A stretch of DNA of 26,847 bases from Candidatus Peregrinibacteria bacterium (GTDB taxonomy: Bacteria; Patescibacteriota; Gracilibacteria; UBA1369; UM-FILTER-53-11): NCBI GenBank assembly GCA_023245725.1, contig JAHFJU010000011.1:1-26847 (forward strand), given 5' to 3'. Shown here one piece after another: positions 16,298 through 24,792 of the stretch (the first letter of the stretch is position 1; each line of letters starts with the position of its first letter). A model generated the notes under the pieces. The model had not been told where the DNA came from. It saw only the letters and a list, made by a program, of their open reading frames with translations, and made no database searches. A program made the translations under genes and the position numbers.

Positions 16298-17009
16298 TGT
16301 TAATAGACAATTCAAATTTGGCTCATTCATATATGACTATAATCTTCTTAGGCAAGACAGAAAGACATTAAGCCTTACGGTTACACCTGATTTGAATATT
16401 TGCGTTAAGACACCAAATAATGCTGATGACGAACGAATAGAATTGTTTCTTCGGCGAAAATGGTTATGGCTAGAAAAACAACTAAAATTCTTTGGAAAAT
16501 ATAAGAGAAAAAAATACCAGAGAGAATATATTTCAGGCGAGAGTTTTCATTATCTTGGTAGGCAGCATCGACTCATAGTAAAAAATGGATCAGAGAATAA
16601 GGTCGCTTTTATAAGAGGTATTTTGTCAGTCTTAACAATAGGGTTAGTATCCGATGGTGAATACAATAAAGCCCTTATTGAGATGTGGATTGAAGAGAGG
16701 ATATCTAAAATTTTTAATGAAAGGTTTGAAGTTGTTAAAAAACGATTCGATTACAAAAAAATGCCTAAATTAGGAATTCGAGAAATGAAGCGCAGGTGGG
16801 GTAGTTTTTTAAATAAAAAGAAGGTTCTTCTCAATCCAAAACTTATCCACATGCCAAAAGATTGTATCGATTACGTGATTACTCATGAACTTTGTCATAT
16901 GCGATACAAGAATCATGACAAGAAATTCTTTGCTTTGCTTTATGAAAAATATCCAAAGTGGCAAAAAACCAAGGAAAAACTAGAAGAGATTGGAGCGCTG
17001 ATTTTATAA
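16281..17009 (+). CDS. YgjP-like (DUF45) zinc metallopeptidase
   Basis: 242 residues from the ATG at 16281; an ATG 15 bp further upstream (16266) is possible but deeper in hsdR. The C-terminal half has the YgjP/DUF45 core: LGIREMKRRWGSFLNKKKVL, LNPKLIHMPKDCIDYVITHE, and the zinc-binding HELCH (202-206) followed by NHDKKFFALL, whose His is probably the third ligand. The N-terminal 100 residues are basic and beta-rich (LYSVNRQFKFG, WLWLEKQLKFFGKYKRKK). These proteins often sit at the end of type I RM operons; their substrate is not known. The start overlaps hsdR by 17 bp, suggesting translational coupling. Confidence 0.86.
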   Translation: MKSLYSVNRQFKFGSFIYDYNLLRQDRKTLSLTVTPDLNICVKTPNNADDERIELFLRRKWLWLEKQLKFFGKYKRKKYQREYISGESFHYLGRQHRLIVKNGSENKVAFIRGILSVLTIGLVSDGEYNKALIEMWIEERISKIFNERFEVVKKRFDYKKMPKLGIREMKRRWGSFLNKKKVLLNPKLIHMPKDCIDYVITHELCHMRYKNHDKKFFALLYEKYPKWQKTKEKLEEIGALIL

Positions 17010-17011
17010 CT

Positions 17012-17037
17012 CCTCAATTATTATTTAGGTTTTGAGG
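17012..17037 (+). terminator. Weak hairpin after the defence island
   Basis: CCTCAA (17012-17017) pairs with TTGAGG (17032-17037) around a 14-nt AT-rich loop. No T-run follows, so it may stabilise the 3' end rather than terminate strongly. Confidence 0.3.
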
Positions 17038-17050
17038 CAATTACTTAAAC

Positions 17051-17078
17051 TTGACTGAAACCGCGAGCAAGCTATACT
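17051..17078 (+). promoter_or_regulatory. Promoter of groES-groEL
   Basis: TTGACT (17051-17056), a 16-bp spacer and TATACT (17073-17078): a good sigma70-type promoter. Transcription should start near 17085, inside the CIRCE operator, giving a leader of about 104 nt. The leader contains the palindrome GTGCGCAC (17119-17126) and has no Shine-Dalgarno before the groES ATG. Confidence 0.8.
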
Positions 17079-17103
17079 GGCACTCGCAATCTTGAAGTGC
17101 TAA
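17077..17103 (+). promoter_or_regulatory. CIRCE operator (HrcA-binding inverted repeat)
   Basis: CTGGCACTC, nine spacer bases, AAGTGCTAA. Compared with the consensus TTAGCACTC-N9-GAGTGCTAA, the left arm differs at two positions and the right arm at one; the 9-bp spacing is exact. It overlaps the end of the -10 box and the predicted transcription start, as expected for HrcA repression released on heat stress. No hrcA gene is in this window. Confidence 0.85.
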
Positions 17104-17188
17104 TTGGTGAGAGAGAATGTGCGCACCATAGATATGCATCTACAAATATTCTATTTTTATATTTTATATCCTTTAACAACTTCACAAT

Positions 17189-17518
17189 ATGTCAGAAACA
17201 AATCCTAGCTTTGAAGCGACGCTAAAAAAAGTTCGCCCGATGGATGATCGTATTTTGGTAGAGGCAATGAAAGAAGAGAAGACAATGACCAGCTTTGGTT
17301 TGGTACTTCCAGATACTGGTTCTAAAGAGAAACCACAGAAAGGTCGTGTTGTTGCAGTTGGCCCAGGAAAACTTTCAGAAGATGGCAAACGAATTCCTAT
17401 GACTGTAAAAACCGGTGACGTTGTTTTGTACTCAAAATATGGCCCAACAGAGGTAAAACTCGAAGGAGAAGAAATTTTGTTTCTTCAAGAATCAGATGTT
17501 TTGGCAATCCTTGGATAA
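17189..17518 (+). CDS. groES: Co-chaperonin GroES
   Basis: 109 residues, about a dozen longer than usual because of an N-terminal extension ([12 protein letters not shown]) before the conserved start [15 protein letters not shown]. The mobile loop ([15 protein letters not shown]), the [10 protein letters not shown] strand, the [20 protein letters not shown] segment and the C-terminal [10 protein letters not shown] are all present. GroES forms the heptameric lid on the GroEL folding chamber in the cytoplasm. It is the first gene of a CIRCE-controlled two-gene operon; groEL starts 45 bp downstream. Confidence 0.96.
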   Translation: MSETNPSFEATLKKVRPMDDRILVEAMKEEKTMTSFGLVLPDTGSKEKPQKGRVVAVGPGKLSEDGKRIPMTVKTGDVVLYSKYGPTEVKLEGEEILFLQESDVLAILG

Positions 17519-17542
17519 ATCTAACTTTTTTCTTTCCACTAA

Positions 17543-19201
<1,659 letters not shown>

Positions 19202-19287
19202 TTTTTAGGGCAAATCGCCCGCACTAGCCGAGCTCATTGTCAACGACCTTGCTCTCGGTAATGTGAAAAGTTGAGTGTGAAATATAA

Positions 19288-19320
19288 AAAAACAGAGCGC
19301 CACATCGGTGCTCTGTTTTT
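19288..19320. terminator. Bidirectional intrinsic terminator
   Basis: CAGAGCGCC (19293-19301) pairs with GGTGCTCTG (19307-19315), one G-U pair and a 5-nt loop, flanked by seven A (19286-19292) and five T (19316-19320) that extend the stem. It stops groEL on the plus strand and the unknown gene 19383-19892 on the minus strand. The groEL 3' region also has a small GGGC/GCCC hairpin at 19208-19220. Confidence 0.88.
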
Positions 19321-19382
19321 GGTTGATAATGTTGAAACTCAATTTCGTCAGAATTCGCTTGTATCGAAGCTACTTGATTGTC

Positions 19383-19892
19383 TTAATTCTGTGGGTTTTC
19401 TGTAGTAGCAAACGCAGCGCCTGCATCTTGGTCAGGTTTTGTCTCCGGTGTTGCATTCCATTTAGCAACGACATCATCTACCCCGTAATATCCAATGTTG
19501 TATAAATGATCGTCATCCATACCTTTTATGGCTTTCTCAATATCCTTTAATGAATCGATATTCTTTAGAGGATTGAACCCAAGTGCCCTCCACAGATTTT
19601 CCATTTCATCTCTGTTCTTCTGTGCATCGGGATTATCTTTAAGAGCAGAAAGAATTTTGCGTGCGCTATTTATGCCTTTTTGACGCGAAGTTTCTTTTAA
19701 CTCCTCTTGTTTATTATTATTTACAGCAAATTTCGTAAGACAATTTAGAGCTCTCCCCGTTCTGTCAGCAACTGCTCCTTCGCGGCAGGCAGCATTTTCA
19801 GCCTCATCAAATGCGCCATTCTCTTTCAATGCCATGTCTGCAATAGTTTGTTCTGGTGTTGTTGGTGGCTGTATTTGTTTTTCATTCCCCAT
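19383..19892 (-). CDS. Unknown soluble protein
   Basis: 169 residues, not recognised. It is rich in Ala, Asn, Asp, Glu and Lys, has no membrane segment or signal peptide, and looks helical in the middle (residues about 30-125). Two Cys occur near residues 35 and 51 (NAACREG, ALNCLTKF). The C-terminal tail is polar and low-complexity (NATPETKPDQDAGAAFATTE). The start ATG at 19892 lies about 22 nt after the transcription start predicted from an extended -10 (TGGTATAAT on the minus strand). It is a single-gene unit: its own promoter, and the shared terminator 60 bp after its stop. The strong signals on both sides support a real gene. Confidence 0.65.
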   Translation of the reverse strand: MGNEKQIQPPTTPEQTIADMALKENGAFDEAENAACREGAVADRTGRALNCLTKFAVNNNKQEELKETSRQKGINSARKILSALKDNPDAQKNRDEMENLWRALGFNPLKNIDSLKDIEKAIKGMDDDHLYNIGYYGVDDVVAKWNATPETKPDQDAGAAFATTENPQN

Positions 19893-19920
19893 ATGTTTTT
19901 TTGTTAATTTCTATCTTGCA

Positions 19921-19953
19921 ATTATACCATATTTATTCGCCTTATGGTATATT
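19921..19953. promoter_or_regulatory. Back-to-back extended -10 promoters in an inverted repeat
   Basis: TATACCATA (19923-19931) and TATGGTATA (19943-19951) form a perfect 9-bp inverted repeat with an 11-bp centre. Each arm carries an extended -10: plus strand TGGTATATT (19945-19953), 11 nt before the ATG at 19965; minus strand TGGTATAAT (19929 back to 19921), upstream of the ATG at 19892. Each -10 covers the -35 position of the other, so RNA polymerase should occupy only one at a time. Confidence 0.7.
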
Positions 19954-19964
19954 CTGCCCGACTT

Positions 19965-20306
19965 ATGAACGATATAAAAATCCCTTCAGATTCCCAAAAA
20001 TCAACAGAATTTTCGGTAAAATCTATGCATCAGCAAGCTGAAAAACATCAGCCTGTTGCGGTAGCTGAGCCTAGCGACAAAATTAAGGTTAAATTTGAAA
20101 AATTTGTGCAATTGGTTGCAACTCACGACTTTGAGGGTGTTTTGAAAAAATATGCCGACGATGACATTATCTTAAGCTCAAACCTATTGACCGATTTAGC
20201 AAGTGCTCATGAAGAGGTAGAAGCTCCTGTAAATCGCATGCCAATTTGGGTCGTTTCCGGAATCATCATTGGTATTATTGTAACCTATTTAATCCTTCGA
20301 TTTTAG
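19965..20306 (+). CDS. Small tail-anchored membrane protein upstream of pyrH
   Basis: 113 residues, family not recognised. The start at 19965 (MNDIKIPSDSQK) is preferred over an in-frame ATG at 19944, because that earlier ATG lies inside the -10 box and would be upstream of the transcription start. The protein has a polar N-terminal region, a helical middle (KIKVKFEKFVQLVATHDFEG) and a single C-terminal membrane helix (PIWVVSGIIIGIIVTYLIL) with almost no tail, so it is probably anchored with its bulk in the cytoplasm. It ends 1 bp before the pyrH ATG, and therefore should share a transcript with pyrH. Confidence 0.72.
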   Translation: MNDIKIPSDSQKSTEFSVKSMHQQAEKHQPVAVAEPSDKIKVKFEKFVQLVATHDFEGVLKKYADDDIILSSNLLTDLASAHEEVEAPVNRMPIWVVSGIIIGIIVTYLILRF

Positions 20307-20307
20307 T

Positions 20308-21024
20308 ATGAAATATAAAAGAATAATGCTCAAACTTTCAGGCGAAGTTTTGCTTGGAGGTAAACAAAGCGGCATTGACCACGAGGTTCTTTCGTCACTA
20401 TGTAAAGAAGTTGGCGAGGTTGTCGATTTGGGAGTTCAGGTAGTTATTGTAATTGGAGGCGGAAATATTTGGAGATATCGCGATCACGTAGACACTGGTA
20501 TTGAACGCGTTACATCTGACAATATTGGCATGTTAGCAACAATTATGAATGCAGTTGCAATGCAGAGCAGCTTTGAAAAACTTGGCTACATTTGCAGAGT
20601 TGCTTCTTCTATCGATGTTCCTCAAATTGCTGAGCCATATTTGCGTCGTCGTGTTGTTCGTCATCTTGAAAAGGGCAGAATCGTTATTTGCGCAGGTGGA
20701 ACAGGAAATCCTTTCTTTACTACTGACTCTGCTGCCGCTCTTCGTGCGCTTGAAACTGAATGTGATGTTCTGCTTAAAGCTACAAAAGTCGATGGTGTGT
20801 ACGACAAAGATCCAAAGAAAAATTCTGATGCAAAAAGATTCGATTCACTTAGTTACCAACAAGTATTGTCGATGGATTTAGCTTTCATGGACCAATCGGC
20901 CGTATCGCTGTGTAAAGAAAGTGGAGTTCCAATTTACGTTTTTGATCTTCAGAAAAAAGGAAATATTATGAAAGTAATAAAAGGTGAAAATATCGGAACC
21001 ACGATCGGCGGAAAATCCTCATAG
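20308..21024 (+). CDS. pyrH: UMP kinase
   Basis: 238 residues, amino-acid-kinase fold. It phosphorylates UMP to UDP with ATP in pyrimidine nucleotide synthesis. The N-terminal KRIMLKLSGEVLLGG, the nucleotide-binding VIVIGGGNIWRYRD (most members have GGGNIFRG), the UMP-site stretch DNIGMLATIMNAVAMQ, the AGGTGNPFFTTDSAAALRA segment, and LLKATKVDGVYDKDP are all present. Length is standard for bacterial PyrH. It follows the tail-anchored protein by 1 bp and is followed by frr, the classic pyrH-frr neighbourhood, although tsf is not next to it here. Confidence 0.97.
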   Translation: MKYKRIMLKLSGEVLLGGKQSGIDHEVLSSLCKEVGEVVDLGVQVVIVIGGGNIWRYRDHVDTGIERVTSDNIGMLATIMNAVAMQSSFEKLGYICRVASSIDVPQIAEPYLRRRVVRHLEKGRIVICAGGTGNPFFTTDSAAALRALETECDVLLKATKVDGVYDKDPKKNSDAKRFDSLSYQQVLSMDLAFMDQSAVSLCKESGVPIYVFDLQKKGNIMKVIKGENIGTTIGGKSS

Positions 21025-21107
21025 CTCATTTTTTGTTTACCTATAGGCATTTTTTACTTGTTCCATAACAATTCTTAGCAACTTTCTACTTTTCTCACTC
21101 AACTTTT

Positions 21108-21668
21108 ATGTCTACTTCAGATCTTATCTCAAAAGCTCAACAAGATTTCGATACAGCAATGACTCACCTAAAACACGAGTTTTCAAAACTTCAAATTGGG
21201 CGTGCTTCAGCCGCTCTTGTTGAAGATATTTATGTCGACGCGTATGGCGCAATGACTCCAATGAAAGGAGTTGCTTCAATTTCGATTCCCGATGCTCGAA
21301 CCCTTGCGATTCAAGTTTGGGATCGTTCATTAATGGGTGCTGTTGAAAAGGCTATTTTGGCTTCAAACATAGGTTTAACTCCAACAAATGATGGCACATT
21401 AATTCGAATAATCATGCCAGCGTTAACTGAAGAGCGAAGAAAAGATTTGGTAAAAGTTGTCGGTCAGCTTTCTGAACATGCAAAAATTTCGATTCGAACG
21501 GCTCGTGGTTCAGCTCATTCAGGCTTTAAATCACTTGCTGATAAAAAAGAAATTACCGAAGATGAGCAACGACATGCTGAAAAAGTCCTTCAAGAAAAAG
21601 TCGATGGAGCAAACCGTCTTGTCGACGAAACCTCAAAGAAAAAGGAGTCAGATATAATGACAATTTAG
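21108..21668 (+). CDS. frr: Ribosome recycling factor
   Basis: 186 residues, normal for RRF. It has the three-helix bundle plus beta domain: LKHEFSKLQIGRASAALVED, then SISIPDARTLAIQVWDRSL, AILASNIGLTPTNDGTLIRI, MPALTEERRKDLVKVVGQLS and the C-terminal helix LQEKVDGANRLVDETSKKKE. RRF, with EF-G, splits the post-termination ribosome. It lies 83 bp after pyrH on the same strand; that gap has no obvious promoter or Shine-Dalgarno. The following protease frame opens 14 bp after the frr stop. Confidence 0.97.
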   Translation: MSTSDLISKAQQDFDTAMTHLKHEFSKLQIGRASAALVEDIYVDAYGAMTPMKGVASISIPDARTLAIQVWDRSLMGAVEKAILASNIGLTPTNDGTLIRIIMPALTEERRKDLVKVVGQLSEHAKISIRTARGSAHSGFKSLADKKEITEDEQRHAEKVLQEKVDGANRLVDETSKKKESDIMTI

Positions 21669-21687
21669 ACCATTTAATTTAAACCGA

Positions 21688-21693
21688 TATAAT
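21688..21693 (+). promoter_or_regulatory. Possible -10 box for rseP
   Basis: A TATAAT ends 13 nt before the ATT at 21707. The spacing resembles the near-leaderless promoters elsewhere in the window and would place transcription start near 21700, but no -35 is evident and the motif could be chance in AT-rich DNA. Confidence 0.35.
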
Positions 21694-21739
21694 TACTTTT
21701 CTTACCATTATCGCAGTTATTGTTATTTTTTCTCTGATC

Positions 21740-23308
21740 GTGATTATTCACGAGTACGGACATTTTGCTCAGGCACGTCGCGCCGGAGTGAAAGTGCTTG
21801 AGTTCGGTTTTGGTTTTCCTCCTCGGCTTTTTAAGAAAAAATATGGTGACACTTTATATACTCTAAATGCAATTCCATTTGGTGGATTTGTTAAATTGCA
21901 TGGTGAAGATTCAACCGACCCAAAGCTACTTAAAGACCCGGAAAGCTTTGTTCATCAATCTACATGGGTACGTTCAAAAATTGTTATTGCCGGAGTTGTA
22001 ATGAATTTCTTGCTTGCTGTTTTACTCCTTACAATAGGATTTATTTTCGGAATTGAGCCTCTTCTTGTTTCTCAAGACGATCTATATGCCGCAATAGATA
22101 GCGGAATTGTTCAAACAGGTCCCGGTGTTTACGTTTCTAAAGTTGAGCCATCTGTTGCTGCTCTTGGTGTTACGGCTGGTGATCAGGTTTTGGCTATAGA
22201 CGATGTATTGGTTACAAATTCTCAGCAAGTATCTGTATTGTCTAAAAAGGGTGCTACAAAAGATGTCGATCTAAAACTTCGTGATGCAAAAGGAGATTTG
22301 GTAAAAAAAGTTCACGTTCCTCTTATAAATGGAAATTCTCTTGGTATTGATGTTAAAGCTGTTGCCAATATTCCTCGTTTAACTATTTACGGTCTAAAAG
22401 AAGGTGGAAGTGCTCAACTAGCAGGGTTTAAAAAAGGAGATTCAATTCTAACTGTTGATGGTCGTCAAATATATAATATTAATGATTTTCAAAATGTTTT
22501 AGCTGATAGCGAAAAAGTAACTATCGAAGTGTTGCGTGATTCGTTAGTGAAGAAAATTGACTATTCTCAGAATTTTGAGGGGAGAGTTGTGATTACCGAT
22601 ATTTTGCCGAATACTCCAGCAGTAAAAATCGGATTTAAGGCTGGCGATAGAATTATTTCAATTAGTGACAAACGTGTTACAACTGCACAAGAAGTTCAAA
22701 ATATGATTATGAACGCAAACGGTGCTGAGAATGTTTTTAGAATAGTTCGCAACGACGCTATTACTACAATTACTGCAAAGGTTGAGCCTAAGACAAAACT
22801 TGGAATCGCTCTTTCAGAAGTCACTTTCTTTAACCGAGATGATTTTTCTTTATATAGCAATGGAGTTGTTACATCGCTCTTGAAAATTGGTGATATCAAG
22901 CTCGGCCCATGGGACGCACTTAAACAAGCTATTTCTGAGAGCATTCGGTTAACAGGAGTTACTATAATAGCCTTCTTTAATACTATTAAATCATTAGTAG
23001 GTCACTTGACTGTCCCTGGTGATATTGGTGGTCCAGTTCAGATTGCTTACTATACTCATACATTTGTTCAAGAGGGATTCTTCGCTCTGCTTCGCTTTAC
23101 AGCGTTATTGTCGCTTTCGTTGGCGGTTATGAATGTTCTGCCAATTCCTGCCCTCGATGGTGGAAGGCTCTTCTTTATTTTGGTTGAGGCAGTTACTGGC
23201 CGAAAGGTAAGTGCGCGCTTCGAATCGCTCATTCACATGCTTGGTTTTGTTTTGCTTATGTTGCTAATCGTTATTATTACCTACAGCGACATTGTTAAGC
23301 TCTTTTAG
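21740..23308 (+). CDS. rseP: RseP/site-2 protease family zinc metalloprotease with three PDZ-like domains
   Basis: 522 residues from GTG 21740, the only canonical start, but the frame is open from 21683 and encodes the expected first membrane helix (LTIIAVIVIFSLIVIIHEYG) in front of it. The real start is probably a non-AUG codon such as ATT 21707 or ATA 21689. The zinc motif HEYGH, the second ligand motif in PIPALDGGRLFF, and C-terminal membrane helices mark an intramembrane site-2 protease that cuts membrane-bound regulators. Between them lie three PDZ-like segments (about residues 115-200, 205-275 and 285-355 from GTG), one more than E. coli RseP. It sits behind frr; a TATAAT at 21688-21693 may be its own promoter. 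Confidence 0.93.
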   Translation: MIIHEYGHFAQARRAGVKVLEFGFGFPPRLFKKKYGDTLYTLNAIPFGGFVKLHGEDSTDPKLLKDPESFVHQSTWVRSKIVIAGVVMNFLLAVLLLTIGFIFGIEPLLVSQDDLYAAIDSGIVQTGPGVYVSKVEPSVAALGVTAGDQVLAIDDVLVTNSQQVSVLSKKGATKDVDLKLRDAKGDLVKKVHVPLINGNSLGIDVKAVANIPRLTIYGLKEGGSAQLAGFKKGDSILTVDGRQIYNINDFQNVLADSEKVTIEVLRDSLVKKIDYSQNFEGRVVITDILPNTPAVKIGFKAGDRIISISDKRVTTAQEVQNMIMNANGAENVFRIVRNDAITTITAKVEPKTKLGIALSEVTFFNRDDFSLYSNGVVTSLLKIGDIKLGPWDALKQAISESIRLTGVTIIAFFNTIKSLVGHLTVPGDIGGPVQIAYYTHTFVQEGFFALLRFTALLSLSLAVMNVLPIPALDGGRLFFILVEAVTGRKVSARFESLIHMLGFVLLMLLIVIITYSDIVKLF

Positions 23309-23355
23309 TCAACAGATTCAGGCATTGCACACTTCTCATAAATTTAAATACTATT

Positions 23356-23361
23356 TATATT
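23356..23361 (+). promoter_or_regulatory. Predicted -10 box of dnaA
   Basis: TATATT (23356-23361) ends 9 nt before the dnaA ATG, so the predicted leader is 0-3 nt. No recognisable -35 and no Shine-Dalgarno. Confidence 0.45.
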
Positions 23362-23370
23362 ACTAGCCTC

Positions 23371-24792
23371 ATGGAACCCAAAGAACTGTGGCGTTCAGTT
23401 TTGACCGCTTTATATCCAGAAATTAGACACGATCAATTTGTTACTTGGTTTGCTGATACTGCAATCATTAGTAACGAAAACGGGCTTGTGATTGTTGGTG
23501 TGCCTAATCAGTATGCTCAAAATTGGATTGAAAAAAATCACAAGGGCGCAGTATTAGAGCAAATTCAAAAGTTGGAGCCATCTATTGTCGCAGTTCGATT
23601 TGTGTTTGAAAGTACGTTGTCAAATATTGATGACACAAGACGAGTTTCAGTAAATTCTGTTATTCCTCAGCAAAAAAAGGCTCGAAAGCTGCCGAATAAA
23701 CAAGAGGTTCGTGTTAATGACGATACGACGAGCATAATGCTCAATAACAAATATTCTCTTCATAATTTTATTGTTGGAAAGCACAATCGTTTGGTTCATG
23801 CTGCATGTAGTGCGGTTGCAACTAATCCGGGGAGCCAATGGAATCCTCTTTTTATTTATGGTGGAGTTGGACTTGGGAAAACGCATTTATTGCAAGGGAC
23901 TGGTCGCGAAATGCTCAAAAACTTTCCTAATAAAACTCTTGTTTACTTTACGGCAGAACGTTTTTTGAATGAGGTTGTAGACGCGATTAAAAAATATAAC
24001 GCACATGATTTTAAGGCTCGTTATCGTTCAGTCGATTGTTTGATTGTCGATGATATTCAACTTCTTGCTGAAAAAGATCGTACTCAAGAGGAGTTTTTTC
24101 ATTTGTTTAACGAACTATACAACGCAAATAAACAGATAATCATAAGCTCAGATCGTCCTCCAAAAGATTTACATGGCATTGAGGCTCGTCTTCAAAGCCG
24201 TTTTGAAATGGGTATGGTTGCTGAAGCGCATTTTCCAGACTACGAGACGCGCCTAGCCATTATTCAAAATAAATGTAGCCAAGAAGGTGTAATTATTGCA
24301 CCAGAAGTCTTGGATTTCATTGCTCAGAATGTTCACAATTCAATTCGTGAACTTGAAGGCGTTTTGAAGCAGGCAATTGCCGAAATGAGATTGGCGAATT
24401 CAACTCCCACGGTAAAATCGATTGCTGCAATGATTTACAGACAGGCTCCCGGAATTCCGGAACTAACAGGAGTTACTAAGTTACAAGCTGAAGCGAAGTC
24501 TAGTGTGCGCAGTGCCGACGATATTATTAAACTTGTTTCTGATTACTATCGAATGCCTTCTGAGCAGCTCAAAGGCTCTATTCGTCGTCGTGAAGTAATG
24601 ATGCCTCGACAAGTTTGCATGTATTTGATTTACGAGATTTTAGGATGTTCATACGACACTATCGGTGAGTATTTTTCTGGTAGAAATCATACAACGGTTC
24701 TGCACTCATGTAACAAAGTCAAAACACGTTTAAATAAAGACTCGAAACTTTTGCAAGATATTCACGCGCTTAAAAAAGAGATTGGATTATGA
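23371..24792 (+). CDS. dnaA: Chromosomal replication initiator DnaA
   Basis: 473 residues, all four domains. Domain I (ELWRSVLTALYPEIRHDQFV) is followed by a basic linker, then the AAA+ core: HNFIVGKHNRLVHAAC, Walker A GGVGLGKTH (164-172), Walker B CLIVDDIQ (223-230), sensor I (IIISSDRPP) and the Arg-finger region QSRFEMG (275-281). Domain IV carries the box-binding signature GRNHTTVLH (437-445), where most DnaA proteins have GRDHTTVxH. DnaA opens the replication origin. Here it is not next to dnaN and no cluster of DnaA boxes is visible nearby. Its TGA overlaps the ATG of the flavoprotein gene (ATGA). Confidence 0.97.
   Translation: MEPKELWRSVLTALYPEIRHDQFVTWFADTAIISNENGLVIVGVPNQYAQNWIEKNHKGAVLEQIQKLEPSIVAVRFVFESTLSNIDDTRRVSVNSVIPQQKKARKLPNKQEVRVNDDTTSIMLNNKYSLHNFIVGKHNRLVHAACSAVATNPGSQWNPLFIYGGVGLGKTHLLQGTGREMLKNFPNKTLVYFTAERFLNEVVDAIKKYNAHDFKARYRSVDCLIVDDIQLLAEKDRTQEEFFHLFNELYNANKQIIISSDRPPKDLHGIEARLQSRFEMGMVAEAHFPDYETRLAIIQNKCSQEGVIIAPEVLDFIAQNVHNSIRELEGVLKQAIAEMRLANSTPTVKSIAAMIYRQAPGIPELTGVTKLQAEAKSSVRSADDIIKLVSDYYRMPSEQLKGSIRRREVMMPRQVCMYLIYEILGCSYDTIGEYFSGRNHTTVLHSCNKVKTRLNKDSKLLQDIHALKKEIGL

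Noticed and set aside
16843..16851. A perfect DnaA box (TTATCCACA)
   Set aside because: Single copy inside the metallopeptidase coding sequence, with no cluster and no AT-rich unwinding region; expected by chance.
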